DNA of 64,000 bases. Source: Citrobacter sp. Cu233. Lineage in GTDB: Bacteria; Pseudomonadota; Gammaproteobacteria; Enterobacterales; Enterobacteriaceae. The number at the start of each line of letters is the position of its first letter. Position 1 is the first letter of the stretch. Where the stretch lies: contig NZ_JAOWIF010000031.1 in assembly GCF_030332225.1 (NCBI RefSeq), forward strand, positions 620,001 to 684,000. Direction: 5' to 3'. The notes under the pieces are model-generated. The model did not search any database and was not told where the DNA came from. It saw only the letters and a list, made by a program, of their open reading frames with translations. Made by a program: the position numbers and the translations under genes. Below, piece by piece: positions 42,780 through 52,171 of the stretch.

Positions 42780-43358
42780 ATGAGCGAAAAAAGCATTGTT
42801 CAGGAAGCGCGTGATATCCAGTTAGCGATGGAATTAATCACATTGGGCGCCCGTTTGCAAATGCTGGAAAGCGAAACGCAATTGAGCCGTGGCCGACTCA
42901 TCAAGCTGTACAAAGAATTACGCGGTAGTCCTCCGCCAAAAGGGATGCTTCCGTTTTCCACCGACTGGTTTATGACGTGGGAACAAAATATTCATGCATC
43001 GATGTTTTGTAATGCATGGCAATTTCTGCTTAAAACCGGTTTGTGCAGCGGCGTAGATGCTGTGATTAAGGCGTATCGGTTATATCTTGAGCAGTGCCCG
43101 CAGCCAGAAGAAGGGCCATTGTTGGCGCTTACTCGTGCGTGGACTCTTGTCCGTTTTGTTGACAGTGGTTTGCTTGAATTGTCTGCCTGTAACTGCTGCG
43201 GCGGAAATTTTATTACCCACGCGCACCAACCCGCAGGCAGCTTTGCCTGCAGTTTATGTCAGCCGCCATCGCGAGCCGTAAAAAGACGTAAACTTTCCCA
43301 GAATGCTGCCGATATTATTCCACAACTGCTGGATGAACAGATCGAACAGGCTGTTTAA
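42780..43358 (+). CDS. flhC: Flagellar master regulator subunit FlhC
   Basis: FlhC (192 aa) provides the zinc-binding and DNA-contacting part of FlhD4C2. The four zinc cysteines are visible as CNCCGGNF and CSLCQPP near the C-terminus. The start at 42780 ([19 protein letters not shown]) equals the E. coli start; ATG 42777 is the alternative. The 3' end of the coding region carries a sigma-28 promoter that reads toward motA. Confidence 0.97.
   Translation: MSEKSIVQEARDIQLAMELITLGARLQMLESETQLSRGRLIKLYKELRGSPPPKGMLPFSTDWFMTWEQNIHASMFCNAWQFLLKTGLCSGVDAVIKAYRLYLEQCPQPEEGPLLALTRAWTLVRFVDSGLLELSACNCCGGNFITHAHQPAGSFACSLCQPPSRAVKRRKLSQNAADIIPQLLDEQIEQAV
43289..43315 (+). promoter_or_regulatory. Sigma-28 promoter inside flhC, driving motR/motAB-cheAW
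   Basis: TAAACTTT, an 11-base spacer, GCCGATAT: 7 of 8 in the -10 and a near-perfect -35 for FliA. It lies within the flhC coding region, 167 bases before motA, the location reported for the E. coli promoter that makes the MotR sRNA and contributes to motA expression. Confidence 0.88.
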
Positions 43359-43415
43359 CTGATACGGTGTGGATAAACACTCCAGCAGCGGTAAGCGATT
43401 ACCGCTGCTTTTTTT
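43322..43415 (+). ncRNA. motR: Probable MotR small RNA
   Basis: A sigma-28 promoter ends at 43315 and an intrinsic terminator ends at about 43415, predicting a transcript of about 94 nt that covers the end of flhC and the spacer before motA. This matches the position and size of E. coli MotR, an Hfq-bound sRNA that affects flagellar gene expression. The start base is estimated from promoter spacing; sequence conservation was not compared. Confidence 0.65.
43384..43415 (+). terminator. Terminator after flhC / end of MotR
   Basis: AGCAGCGGTAA / TTACCGCTGCT hairpin followed by a run of T residues, 26 bases after the flhC stop; it also lies in the leader of motA. Confidence 0.92.
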
Positions 43416-43482
43416 TGTCCTGACCATGAGTTAACTGCCCGACTGCGCATCCTGTCATAGTCAATTGCGAAAGGATGATGTC

Positions 43483-44370
43483 GTGCTTATCTTATTAGGT
43501 TACCTGGTTGTTATTGGTACAGTTTTCGGCGGTTACATGATGACCGGCGGACACCTTGGGGCACTCTATCAACCGGCTGAGCTGGTGATCATCGGTGGCG
43601 CAGGTATCGGGGCATTCATCGTTGGCAACAACGGTAAAGCCATCAAAGGGACGATGAAAGCGATCCCGTTGCTTTTTCGGCGCTCGAAATACACCAAAGC
43701 CATGTATATGGACCTGCTGGCGTTACTCTACCGACTGATGGCTAAGTCACGTCAGCAAGGCATGTTCTCGCTTGAACGCGATATCGAAAATCCAAAAGAG
43801 AGTGAAATTTTCGCCAGCTATCCGCGTATTCTTGCGGATGCAGTGATGCTTGATTTTATTGTCGATTATCTGCGTCTGATTATCAGTGGCAACATGAATA
43901 CGTTTGAAATTGAAGCGCTGATGGACGAAGAGATTGAGACGCATGAAAGTGAGGCCGAAGTTCCGGCTAACAGTCTTGCGATGGTCGGTGACTCATTACC
44001 GGCGTTCGGGATCGTGGCTGCGGTGATGGGGGTTGTGCATGCGCTGGCTTCTGCCGATCGTCCGGCGGCTGAACTGGGCGCCCTGATTGCACATGCCATG
44101 GTAGGAACATTCCTCGGTATTTTACTGGCCTATGGATTTATTTCCCCACTCGCCAGCGTCCTGCGGCAGAAAAGCGCTGAAACAACCAAGATGATGCAGT
44201 GTGTGAAGATCACTCTGCTCTCCAATCTGAATGGCTACGCGCCACCGATAGCGGTTGAGTTTGGTCGTAAGACGTTGTATTCCAGCGAGCGTCCTTCGTT
44301 TATCGAACTGGAAGAGCATGTTCGTGCGGTGAGAAATCCAGCAGCGCAGCAGACGACCGAGGACGCATGA
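43483..44370 (+). CDS. motA: Flagellar stator protein MotA
   Basis: MotA (295 aa) forms the proton-driven stator with MotB. Start GTG 43483 gives [18 protein letters not shown], with AAGGATGATG upstream; the frame is open for 6 more codons that are not conserved. Four membrane segments flank the cytoplasmic torque loop ([19 protein letters not shown], containing the Arg/Glu pair that contacts FliG). The channel proline is in [15 protein letters not shown]. Overlaps motB by 4 bases. Confidence 0.97.
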   Translation: MLILLGYLVVIGTVFGGYMMTGGHLGALYQPAELVIIGGAGIGAFIVGNNGKAIKGTMKAIPLLFRRSKYTKAMYMDLLALLYRLMAKSRQQGMFSLERDIENPKESEIFASYPRILADAVMLDFIVDYLRLIISGNMNTFEIEALMDEEIETHESEAEVPANSLAMVGDSLPAFGIVAAVMGVVHALASADRPAAELGALIAHAMVGTFLGILLAYGFISPLASVLRQKSAETTKMMQCVKITLLSNLNGYAPPIAVEFGRKTLYSSERPSFIELEEHVRAVRNPAAQQTTEDA

Positions 44371-45296
44371 AAAATCAGGCCCATCCCATTATCGTCGTAA
44401 AGCGACGTAAACATAAAAATCACGGTGGTGGGGCGCATGGTTCGTGGAAAATTGCCTACGCCGATTTTATGACCGCGATGATGGCCTTCTTTCTGGTGAT
44501 GTGGCTTATTTCCATCTCCAGCCCTAAAGAACTGATTCAAATTGCCGAATATTTCCGTACTCCGCTGGCCACTGCGGTGACGGGTGGAAATCGGATCTCG
44601 AACAGCCAAAGCCCAATTCCTGGTGGGGGTGATGATTACACCCAGCAGCAGGGGGAAGTAAACAAACAGCCCAATATTGATGATCTGAGAAAGCGTATGG
44701 AGCAAAGCCGCCTGAGCAAGCTTCGTGGCGATCTCGATCAGCTGATTGAATCCGATCCTAAGCTGCGTGCACTGCGCCCACATCTGAAAATTGATTTGGT
44801 TCAGGAAGGGCTGCGGATACAGATTATCGACAGTCAGAACCGCCCGATGTTTAAAACCGGAAGCGCAGAGGTTGAACCTTACATGCGTGATATTTTGCGG
44901 GCGATTGCGCCCGTACTGAACGGGATCCCAAACCGTATCAGTCTTTCGGGTCATACAGATGATTATCCCTATGCCAACGGTGAGAAGGGATATAGCAACT
45001 GGGAACTGTCTGCCGATCGCGCCAATGCATCGCGTCGCGAGCTGGTCAGCGGCGGACTGGATGATGGAAAAGTATTACGGGTGGTAGGTATGGCCGCCAC
45101 GATGCGTCTGAGCGATCGCGGTCCCGAGGACGCCATCAACCGCCGTATAAGCCTGCTGGTTCTGAATAAGCAGGCCGAAGAGGCCATTTTGCATGAAAAC
45201 GCTGAAAGCCAGAATGAGCCGGTAAGTGTCTTACAACAGCCAGCGGCGGTGCCGCCGGCAAGCGTTCCCACATCGCCACCAGCCAATCCGAGGTGA
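44367..45296 (+). CDS. motB: Flagellar stator protein MotB
   Basis: MotB (309 aa) has a single membrane helix with the proton-carrying aspartate at residue 33 ([17 protein letters not shown]) and a C-terminal OmpA-like peptidoglycan-binding domain ([31 protein letters not shown]). It anchors the stator to the cell wall. It overlaps motA upstream and is 4 bases from cheA. A Pro-rich tail ([15 protein letters not shown]) ends the protein. Confidence 0.97.
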   Translation: MKNQAHPIIVVKRRKHKNHGGGAHGSWKIAYADFMTAMMAFFLVMWLISISSPKELIQIAEYFRTPLATAVTGGNRISNSQSPIPGGGDDYTQQQGEVNKQPNIDDLRKRMEQSRLSKLRGDLDQLIESDPKLRALRPHLKIDLVQEGLRIQIIDSQNRPMFKTGSAEVEPYMRDILRAIAPVLNGIPNRISLSGHTDDYPYANGEKGYSNWELSADRANASRRELVSGGLDDGKVLRVVGMAATMRLSDRGPEDAINRRISLLVLNKQAEEAILHENAESQNEPVSVLQQPAAVPPASVPTSPPANPR

Positions 45297-45300
45297 TAGC

Positions 45301-47352
45301 GTGAGCATGGATATTAGCGATTTTTATCAGACATTTTTTGATGAAGCTGACGAACTGTTGGCTGACATGGAGCAGCACCTGCTGGATCTGGTACCTGAAG
45401 CCCCGGATTCCGAACAGCTGAATGCCATTTTTCGTGCAGCGCACTCGATTAAAGGCGGGGCGGGCACTTTCGGCTTTACCATTTTGCAGGAAACGACCCA
45501 TCTGATGGAAAACCTGCTGGATGAAGCGCGGCGTGGCGAGATGCAGCTCAATGCCGACATTATCAACCTGTTTTTGGAAACGAAAGATATTATGCAGGAA
45601 CAGCTCGACGCCTATAAAAACTCAGAGGAGCCGGATGCCGCCAGCTTTGAGTACATTTGTAATGCGTTACGACAGTTAGCGCTCGAAGCAAAAGGTGAAA
45701 CCGCGCCCCCGGTGGTCAATAGCGCCAAACTGAGCGTTGTTGATAGCACGGCGATACAAGACGAGGTGGTAGCACAAGTCGCCCCTGTCGCTGAAGAGAT
45801 CAAAAAGCGGATCATTCTCTCGCGCCTGAAAGCCAGTGAAGTCGATTTATTGGAAGAGGAACTGGGGAATCTGGCGACCTTAAGCGATGTGGTCAAAGGT
45901 GCCGATACGCTGTCGGCTACGATCGACGGTAGCCTCGCTGAAGATGACATTATTGCTGTGCTCTGCTTCGTCATTGAAGCGGATCAGATTGAGTTCGAAA
46001 CCATCACTGCCGCGCCGACTGCTGCAGAAACGCCAGCCGTCGCTGATGACGTGGAACCACAGCCACTGCCGGTTGCTGCACCAGCACCTGCGCCGGTGGT
46101 CAAAGCGGCCGCCAACGAAGCACCGCATGGGCGAGCAGAGCGTGAGAAACCTGCCCGGGCCAGTGAATCGACCAGTATCCGCGTGGCGGTTGAGAAGGTC
46201 GATCAGCTGATTAACCTGGTGGGTGAACTGGTCATCACACAGTCAATGCTGGCTCAGCGTTCGAACGAATTGGATCCGGTAAATCATGGCGATCTCATCA
46301 CCAGCATGGGGCAGTTACAACGTAACGCCCGCGATCTGCAGGAATCGGTGATGTCGATTCGTATGATGCCGATGGAATATGTTTTTAGCCGCTTCCCGCG
46401 TCTGGTGCGCGATCTGGCGGGTAAATTGGGTAAACAGGTTGAACTGACCCAGGTCGGTAGCTCCACCGAACTGGATAAGAGCCTGATCGAACGCATTATT
46501 GATCCGTTGACGCACCTGGTGCGTAACAGCCTCGATCACGGTATTGAACTGCCGGAAAAACGCATCGAATCAGGAAAAAATCCGATTGGTAATCTGACAC
46601 TTTCTGCCGAACACCAGGGCGGGAATATTTGTATCGAAGTGACCGACGATGGCGCTGGTCTGAACCGCGAACGTATCCTGGCGAAGGCTATTTCCCAGGG
46701 GATGCCAATCCACGAAAACATGAGCGATGACGAAGTCGGCATGCTGATCTTCGCTCCGGGATTCTCAACCGCCGAGCAGGTAACGGATGTTTCCGGGCGT
46801 GGTGTCGGTATGGACGTGGTGAAGCGAAATATCCAGGAGATGGGCGGTCACGTTGAGATCCAGTCGAAACAGGGCCAGGGCACTACCATCCGTATTTTGC
46901 TGCCGCTGACGCTGGCTATCCTTGATGGCATGTCTGTTCGTGTCGCCGATGAAGTGTTTATCCTGCCGCTGAATGCGGTGATGGAGTCTCTGCAACCTCG
47001 GGAAGAAGATCTCCATCCGCTGGCCGGGGGAGAGCGAGTCCTGGAAGTGAGAGGTGAGTATTTACCGCTGGTTGAGTTGTGGAAAGTCTTTGAAGTTGAA
47101 GGTGCAAAAACCGAAGCAACTCAGGGTATTGTAGTGATTTTACAAAGTGCAGGGCGTCGCTACGCGTTGCTGGTCGATCAGTTAATTGGTCAACACCAGG
47201 TGGTGGTAAAAAACCTGGAAAGCAACTACCGCAAAGTGCCAGGCATTTCCGCAGCAACGATCCTCGGCGACGGTAGCGTCGCGCTGATTGTCGATGTCTC
47301 TGCATTGCAGGGGTTAAACCGCGAACAACGTGTGGCAATCACAGCCGCCTGA
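45301..47352 (+). CDS. cheA: Chemotaxis histidine kinase CheA
   Basis: CheA (683 aa) takes signals from Tar/Tap through CheW and phosphorylates CheY and CheB. Start GTG 45301 ([20 protein letters not shown]). Domains: P1 with phospho-His 48 in [16 protein letters not shown]2 at about 160-230; an Ala/Pro-rich linker, longer than in E. coli, at about 240-285; P3 dimerisation; P4 ATPase with N box [11 protein letters not shown] and G boxes DDGAGL and [10 protein letters not shown]5 CheW-like. Met 98 (MQEQLDAYK) is the conserved internal start of the short form CheA-S. Confidence 0.97.
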   Translation: MSMDISDFYQTFFDEADELLADMEQHLLDLVPEAPDSEQLNAIFRAAHSIKGGAGTFGFTILQETTHLMENLLDEARRGEMQLNADIINLFLETKDIMQEQLDAYKNSEEPDAASFEYICNALRQLALEAKGETAPPVVNSAKLSVVDSTAIQDEVVAQVAPVAEEIKKRIILSRLKASEVDLLEEELGNLATLSDVVKGADTLSATIDGSLAEDDIIAVLCFVIEADQIEFETITAAPTAAETPAVADDVEPQPLPVAAPAPAPVVKAAANEAPHGRAEREKPARASESTSIRVAVEKVDQLINLVGELVITQSMLAQRSNELDPVNHGDLITSMGQLQRNARDLQESVMSIRMMPMEYVFSRFPRLVRDLAGKLGKQVELTQVGSSTELDKSLIERIIDPLTHLVRNSLDHGIELPEKRIESGKNPIGNLTLSAEHQGGNICIEVTDDGAGLNRERILAKAISQGMPIHENMSDDEVGMLIFAPGFSTAEQVTDVSGRGVGMDVVKRNIQEMGGHVEIQSKQGQGTTIRILLPLTLAILDGMSVRVADEVFILPLNAVMESLQPREEDLHPLAGGERVLEVRGEYLPLVELWKVFEVEGAKTEATQGIVVILQSAGRRYALLVDQLIGQHQVVVKNLESNYRKVPGISAATILGDGSVALIVDVSALQGLNREQRVAITAA

Positions 47353-47373
47353 TTGAGTAAGAAAGGGAAGAAT

Positions 47374-47877
47374 ATGACCGGTATGAGTAATGTAACTAAA
47401 CTGGCCGGCGAACCGTCAGGTCAGGAATTCCTCGTGTTTACGCTGGGGGATGAAGAGTACGGTATCGATATCCTGAAAGTGCAGGAAATCCGCGGCTACG
47501 ATCAGGTTACGCGTATTGCCAATACGCCAGCCTTTATTAAAGGTGTGACTAACCTGCGCGGCGTGATTGTGCCGATTGTTGATCTGCGTGTGAAATTCAG
47601 CCAGAGCGATGTGGATTACAACGAAAACACCGTCGTGATTGTCCTGAATCTGGGTCAGCGTGTGGTTGGGATTGTGGTGGATGGCGTATCTGACGTGCTG
47701 TCGCTGACAACCGATCAAATCCGACCGGCACCGGAATTCGCGGTTACGCTGTCAACGGAATATCTGACGGGACTGGGCGCGTTGGGAGACCGGATGCTGA
47801 TTCTGGTTAACATTGAGAAATTGCTGAACAGCGAAGAGATGGCGCTGTTAGATATCGCGGCTTCGCATATGGCATAA
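47374..47877 (+). CDS. cheW: Chemotaxis coupling protein CheW
   Basis: CheW (167 aa) links receptors to CheA. The start at 47374 ([20 protein letters not shown]) follows AAGGGAAGA; an earlier in-frame TTG is not needed. Conserved receptor/CheA contact segments are present ([29 protein letters not shown]). Last gene of motAB-cheAW; followed by a strong terminator instead of tar. Confidence 0.97.
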   Translation: MTGMSNVTKLAGEPSGQEFLVFTLGDEEYGIDILKVQEIRGYDQVTRIANTPAFIKGVTNLRGVIVPIVDLRVKFSQSDVDYNENTVVIVLNLGQRVVGIVVDGVSDVLSLTTDQIRPAPEFAVTLSTEYLTGLGALGDRMLILVNIEKLLNSEEMALLDIAASHMA

Positions 47878-47923
47878 AAGTAGTCAATATTATCATTTTT
47901 GTAATATTTAGCTGACAGTTATT

Positions 47924-47953
47924 AAACGCCCTCCGCAATATAGAGGGCGTTTT
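47924..47953 (+). terminator. Terminator of motAB-cheAW
   Basis: AAACGCCCTC / GAGGGCGTTT hairpin with T-rich tail, 47 bases after cheW. Confidence 0.9.
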
Positions 47954-48177
47954 GCTTTTAATTTTGCGCGTGGGAAAACGAAGTGATAATGGCTGTTTGA
48001 TTTTAGTTTTTAATGTTTATTGTTATTTCATTTGCTTGGTTCATTTGTATTTTTTCTTTAAGTGAAACCGGAAGATCTTTATAGTGTCTGTCGTTTTCTG
48101 GTATATATAATATAACCTGGAGTACGGCACGTAATATGTTTGTGGTCGCCGGTGAGTTTTCCTGCGGTAATAATGGA

Positions 48178-48679
48178 ATGCGTAATAGCATCAAAATAAC
48201 AGGCCTGGCAACATTAATATGTACTGCTGTTGTCAATGCTGCAGAGTTAGGCCCACAAAATGGTGCATCGATCCAAACTCCAAGTAAAAATTCCACCGGA
48301 ATTTTGATTTCAGGTAACAATCCGGGTACAGAAGTAACAGCATCCGATATTAATATCGATGTTTCGGGAAGAAATAATGTTTATGGATTTAAACATACAG
48401 GCAAAAACAGTAACGTCGATCTGGGTAGTGGAAGTTCTATTACAACAATAACTGAAGCGGATTATAGTATTGGGACAGGTGATACCCGCGAGCGGAAATT
48501 CTTCTTTAACTCAATTAAATAATGCCGGAGATATTGCATTTGATACTCCTTCACAGAACGGACAATTCAAGGCGAATATGAATAGCCAGTGGAGCATCAC
48601 TGGACAAGTGGCGGGTCAAAAAGGACGTAATGACTATGGCGATCTCAGCGGTAGTTTGCTCGTACGTTACAGCTGGTAA
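48178..48679 (+). pseudogene. Autotransporter remnant (signal/passenger start joined to barrel end)
   Basis: The first frame starts MRNSIKITGLATLICTAVVNAAE, a signal peptide, followed by passenger-like beta-helix sequence (SGNNPGTEVTASDINIDVSGRNN) and stops at 48522. A second frame from about 48470 continues with passenger-like SSLTQLNNAGDIAFDTPS and then jumps to the final strands of an autotransporter barrel (NSQWSITGQVAGQKG, ending in SLLVRYSW, the typical terminal aromatic). Intact autotransporters are usually over 700 residues; about 165 codons remain. A frameshift plus at least one large deletion is the simplest reading. Confidence 0.8.
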
Positions 48680-48711
48680 TTGATGTAAATTTCATCCTGG
48701 TGTTGTTGAAA

Positions 48712-48734
48712 TACCCCAGTCTATGGCTGGGGTA
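48712..48734 (+). terminator. Terminator after the autotransporter remnant
   Basis: TACCCCAG / CTGGGGTA stem with a 7-base loop followed by ATCTTTGTT; it lies between the remnant and the convergent symporter gene. Confidence 0.65.
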
Positions 48735-48788
48735 ATCTTTGTTGATTTGCTGTTCTTGTTGACTTAGCTCGCTCTTGTCTTAAAAGAG

Positions 48789-50060
48789 TTAAACCTTAAT
48801 TTGTTCTGTAATGTTTTCTGAAGACTCGCTTTCTTCCAGTAACCCTTCCTTCTGCGCCAGCATCGCTGTCGCAATTCCGTTACCCAATACGTTAATCGCT
48901 GAGCGTCCCATATCAAGGAAATGGTCGATGCCCATCAGTAACAGGATCCCTGCAACAGGAATATTAAAGCTTGGAATGGTTGCCGCCAGCACCACCAGCG
49001 CTGAGCGCGGTACGCCAGCAATCCCTTTTGACGCCAGCATCAATGTCAGCATCAGCACGGTAATTTCCGCGAAGGAAAGGTGGATGTTATAAGCCTGTGC
49101 GATAAACATAGAGGCGAACGAGCAGTACACCATCGAACCGACCAGGTTGAACGAATAGCCAATCGGCAGCACGAACGACACGATGTTGCGTGAGCAGCCA
49201 AATTTGGTTAATTGCTCCAGCGTTTTAGGGTAGGCAGCTTCCGAACTGCTGGTAGTGAAAGCGACCAGCACCGGATCTTTGAGCATACTGACCAAGCGGA
49301 ACACCTCTTTCTTCAGCACCAGATAGCCCACTGCCAACAGGACCAGGCAGGTCAGCAGAATAGCGACGTAGTAGCCGCCAATAAATGACGCGTAGTTGAG
49401 CAGAATACCCAGGCCCTGCGTGGAGATAACGGAAGAGATAGCGGCGAAAATTGCCAGCGGTGCGACGTACATAACATAGCCCGTCACTTTCAACATAATA
49501 TGTGAAACCACATCCAGTGCGGCGACCAGCGGCGCGTTAAATTTCTCTCCCAACGATGCCCCACCAATACCGAAGAACATTGAGAACACAACAATTTGCA
49601 GGATCTCATTATTCGCCATCGCTTCGGCGATACTGGTAGGTATGGTATGGGACAGAAAACCTTTCAGGCTCATACCACCGACGGCAAGTCCGGTGTCGGT
49701 AGCTTCCAGCGGAATGGCCAGATTCAGTCCGCTTCCGGGTTGCTCAAGCGAGACAACAAACAGGCCAACCAAAATAGACAGCACGGACGAACTGATAAAC
49801 CAGATCATCGCTTTGCCGCCAACGCGTCCGATGGTGGAGGTTTCTCCCAGACGCATGATCCCGACGGTCAGAGTGCTGAAGACTAACGGTGCGATGACCA
49901 TTTTAATCAGCCGCAAAAAGATGTCGGTGAGCAGCGTAATATTATCAGCCCAGGCGGTAACGACGCCGGGGGAGGCATAGGTGTGGATCACCGCACCCGA
50001 AAGGATCCCCGCCAGCATGAAGATCACGATAAAGAGCGTGAGTTTGTTTGCATTTGCCAC
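48789..50060 (-). CDS. Dicarboxylate/amino acid:cation symporter (DAACS family)
   Basis: A 423-aa member of the DAACS (GltP/DctA, SLC1-like) family with the serine-rich HP1 hairpin TTSSSEAAYPKTL and the substrate-binding helix IDHFLDMGRSAINVLGN. The Arg of DMGRS suggests a dicarboxylic substrate such as aspartate, glutamate or a C4-dicarboxylate. The TM7 motif usually NMDGT/NLDGS is NLVGS here, and the late Asp of TM8 is Asn, so two cation-site positions differ. It is convergent with the autotransporter remnant and divergent from tar, with a CRP site 164 bases upstream of its start. I cannot assign it to gltP, dctA or another named member. Confidence 0.88.
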   Translation of the reverse strand: MANANKLTLFIVIFMLAGILSGAVIHTYASPGVVTAWADNITLLTDIFLRLIKMVIAPLVFSTLTVGIMRLGETSTIGRVGGKAMIWFISSSVLSILVGLFVVSLEQPGSGLNLAIPLEATDTGLAVGGMSLKGFLSHTIPTSIAEAMANNEILQIVVFSMFFGIGGASLGEKFNAPLVAALDVVSHIMLKVTGYVMYVAPLAIFAAISSVISTQGLGILLNYASFIGGYYVAILLTCLVLLAVGYLVLKKEVFRLVSMLKDPVLVAFTTSSSEAAYPKTLEQLTKFGCSRNIVSFVLPIGYSFNLVGSMVYCSFASMFIAQAYNIHLSFAEITVLMLTLMLASKGIAGVPRSALVVLAATIPSFNIPVAGILLLMGIDHFLDMGRSAINVLGNGIATAMLAQKEGLLEESESSENITEQIKV

Positions 50061-50223
50061 TAAAAAGCCCTCAGTAAGGATTTAACATTTATTCATCAGT
50101 TACTCATTTTTTATACTTATTAAGTGGTAACGAAATATTCATCATATAAATTGAATTAAAGCCCAGGCAGATACAACTTTTTTTAATTTTTTATCCATTT
50201 TGTTGTGGTGTTCGGCGGATGGT

Positions 50224-50243
50224 TATGTGATCGGTGTCACACG
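50224..50243. promoter_or_regulatory. CRP site between the symporter gene and tar
   Basis: TGTGA-TCGGTG-TCACA is a perfect CRP dyad in the 406-base divergent spacer (50061-50466). It is 164 bases before the symporter start and about 185 bases before the tar sigma-28 promoter, so it more likely controls the symporter. Confidence 0.85.
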
Positions 50244-50408
50244 AAAAGGGAGGGGGGAATACAAATAGTGGTCAACCAGGCGGGTTGAAAATGTTATTTG
50301 CATGATAATTATGATGTTTTTATGTAAATGACTTGTGGTTTCTGTTCTGCTGTTTTTCCCTTCTCTCGCCGGGCCTTACTTTCCTGCTGGATTTCCTTTT
50401 TGCAAACG

Positions 50409-50435
50409 TAAAGTTATCTCAGTGAATGCCGATAA
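50409..50435 (+). promoter_or_regulatory. Sigma-28 promoter of tar-tap-cheRBYZ
   Basis: TAAAGTTA, an 11-base spacer, GCCGATAA: near-perfect FliA consensus, 31 bases before the tar ATG and followed by the conserved leader ending in CAGGAAGGTGCCTT. Confidence 0.95.
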
Positions 50436-50466
50436 TGTTGATAACTCGTTTTCAGGAAGGTGCCTT

Positions 50467-52128
50467 ATGTTTAACCGTATCCGCGTTGTCACAATGCTGA
50501 TGATGGTGCTGGGGGTTTTCGCACTGCTACAGCTTGTTTCCGGTGGTCTGTTGTTTTCTTCATTGCAGCAGAATCAGCAAAGTTTTGTTATTTCTAACGA
50601 TTTACGACAGCAGCAAAGTGAACTCACCTCAACATGGGACTTGATGCTGCAAACACGCATCAATTTGAGTCGTTCCTCTGCGCGCATGATGATGGATGCG
50701 TCCAACCAGCAGAGCAGCGCGAAGAACGATCTGCTTAAGAATGCGAAAACGTCGCTGGCGCAAGCCGAAACGCATTACGCTAATTTCAAAAAAATCACGC
50801 CGTTGCCTGATGTGACGGATGCCAGCGGCAACGTCGATGCAAAATATCAGCAGTACCATGCGGCCCTGGTGGAACTCATTCAGTTCCTTGAAAACGGCAA
50901 CATGGATGCATTTTTTGCACAACCCACTCAGGGCATGCAAAACGCCCTCGGTGAAGCGTTAGGTAAATATGCAGATGTTAGCGAGAAACTCTACCGACAA
51001 GCCTTTGATCAAAGCGCAAGCGATTACCACTTTGCCCAATGGCAACTCGGCATTCTGGCTGTCGTGCTGGTACTGATTCTGGTGGTGGTGTGGTATGGCA
51101 TCCGTCATGCCTTGCTGAACCCTTTGTCCCGCGTCATTGCGCACATCCGTGAAATTGCCAGCGGTAACTTAACCGCAACTCTGGCTGTAAGCGGTCGTAA
51201 TGAAATTGGCGAACTGGCCAGCACGGTCGATCATATGCAGCGTTCGCTGACCGAAACGGTAACCCTGGTGCGCGAAGGTTCGGATGCGATTTATTCCGGT
51301 ACCAGTGAAATTGCCAGCGGTAACACCGATCTTTCATCCCGTACTGAACAACAGGCTTCCGCGCTGGAAGAAACAGCAGCCAGCATGGAACAGTTGACGG
51401 CTACCGTGAAGCAAAATGCGGACAATGCACGTCAGGCCTCTCAACTGGCGAAAAGCGCCTCCGATACCGCACAACATGGCGGCAAAGTGGTTGATAGCGT
51501 TGTGAATACCATGCACGAAATCGCCGATAGTTCGAAGAAAATTGCCGACATTATTAGCGTTATTGATGGCATTGCATTCCAGACAAACATTCTTGCGTTG
51601 AATGCGGCGGTAGAAGCTGCGCGTGCCGGTGAACAAGGCCGTGGTTTTGCCGTCGTTGCCGGTGAAGTGCGTAACCTGGCAAGCCGCAGTGCGCAGGCAG
51701 CAAAAGAGATTAAAGCGCTAATTGAAGATTCTGTATCGCGGGTGGATACCGGTTCTGTATTGGTAGAAAGCGCCGGGGAAACCATGCATGACATCGTTAA
51801 TGCGGTCACGCGTGTGACCGACATCATGGGGGAAATCGCCTCGGCATCCGATGAACAAAGTCGAGGAATAGATCAGGTTGCGCTCGCGGTGTCTGAAATG
51901 GACCGGGTTACGCAACAGAACGCCTCACTGGTGCAGGAGTCGGCTGCTGCCGCTGCCGCACTCGAAGAGCAGGCCAGTCGCCTGACCCAGTCGGTATCGA
52001 CATTCCGCCTCGCGTCGCGTCCTTCATCATCAAAGACGCGAGAAACACGACTACCTGCAACAGCGACTCCGGCGTCACAACCGCGCCAGCTAGCCACCGA
52101 ACAAGATACGCATTGGGAAACATTTTGA
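50467..52128 (+). CDS. tar: Methyl-accepting chemotaxis protein Tar (aspartate)
   Basis: Tar (553 aa) senses aspartate in Salmonella and E. coli. Start 50467 ([18 protein letters not shown]), SD AGGAAGG; a longer open frame upstream is not used. TM1 is at about 7-30. The periplasmic helix [19 protein letters not shown] holds the three ligand arginines. TM2 is at about 190-212, then HAMP, methylation helices, the signalling tip [20 protein letters not shown], and a C-terminal HWETF pentapeptide that binds CheR and CheB. The last four residues match NWETF, with His in place of Asn. Confidence 0.95.
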   Translation: MFNRIRVVTMLMMVLGVFALLQLVSGGLLFSSLQQNQQSFVISNDLRQQQSELTSTWDLMLQTRINLSRSSARMMMDASNQQSSAKNDLLKNAKTSLAQAETHYANFKKITPLPDVTDASGNVDAKYQQYHAALVELIQFLENGNMDAFFAQPTQGMQNALGEALGKYADVSEKLYRQAFDQSASDYHFAQWQLGILAVVLVLILVVVWYGIRHALLNPLSRVIAHIREIASGNLTATLAVSGRNEIGELASTVDHMQRSLTETVTLVREGSDAIYSGTSEIASGNTDLSSRTEQQASALEETAASMEQLTATVKQNADNARQASQLAKSASDTAQHGGKVVDSVVNTMHEIADSSKKIADIISVIDGIAFQTNILALNAAVEAARAGEQGRGFAVVAGEVRNLASRSAQAAKEIKALIEDSVSRVDTGSVLVESAGETMHDIVNAVTRVTDIMGEIASASDEQSRGIDQVALAVSEMDRVTQQNASLVQESAAAAAALEEQASRLTQSVSTFRLASRPSSSKTRETRLPATATPASQPRQLATEQDTHWETF

Positions 52129-52171
52129 CTGACAGCTAAACCGCGGCCTGCGCCGCCTGATGGGAGCGTTG

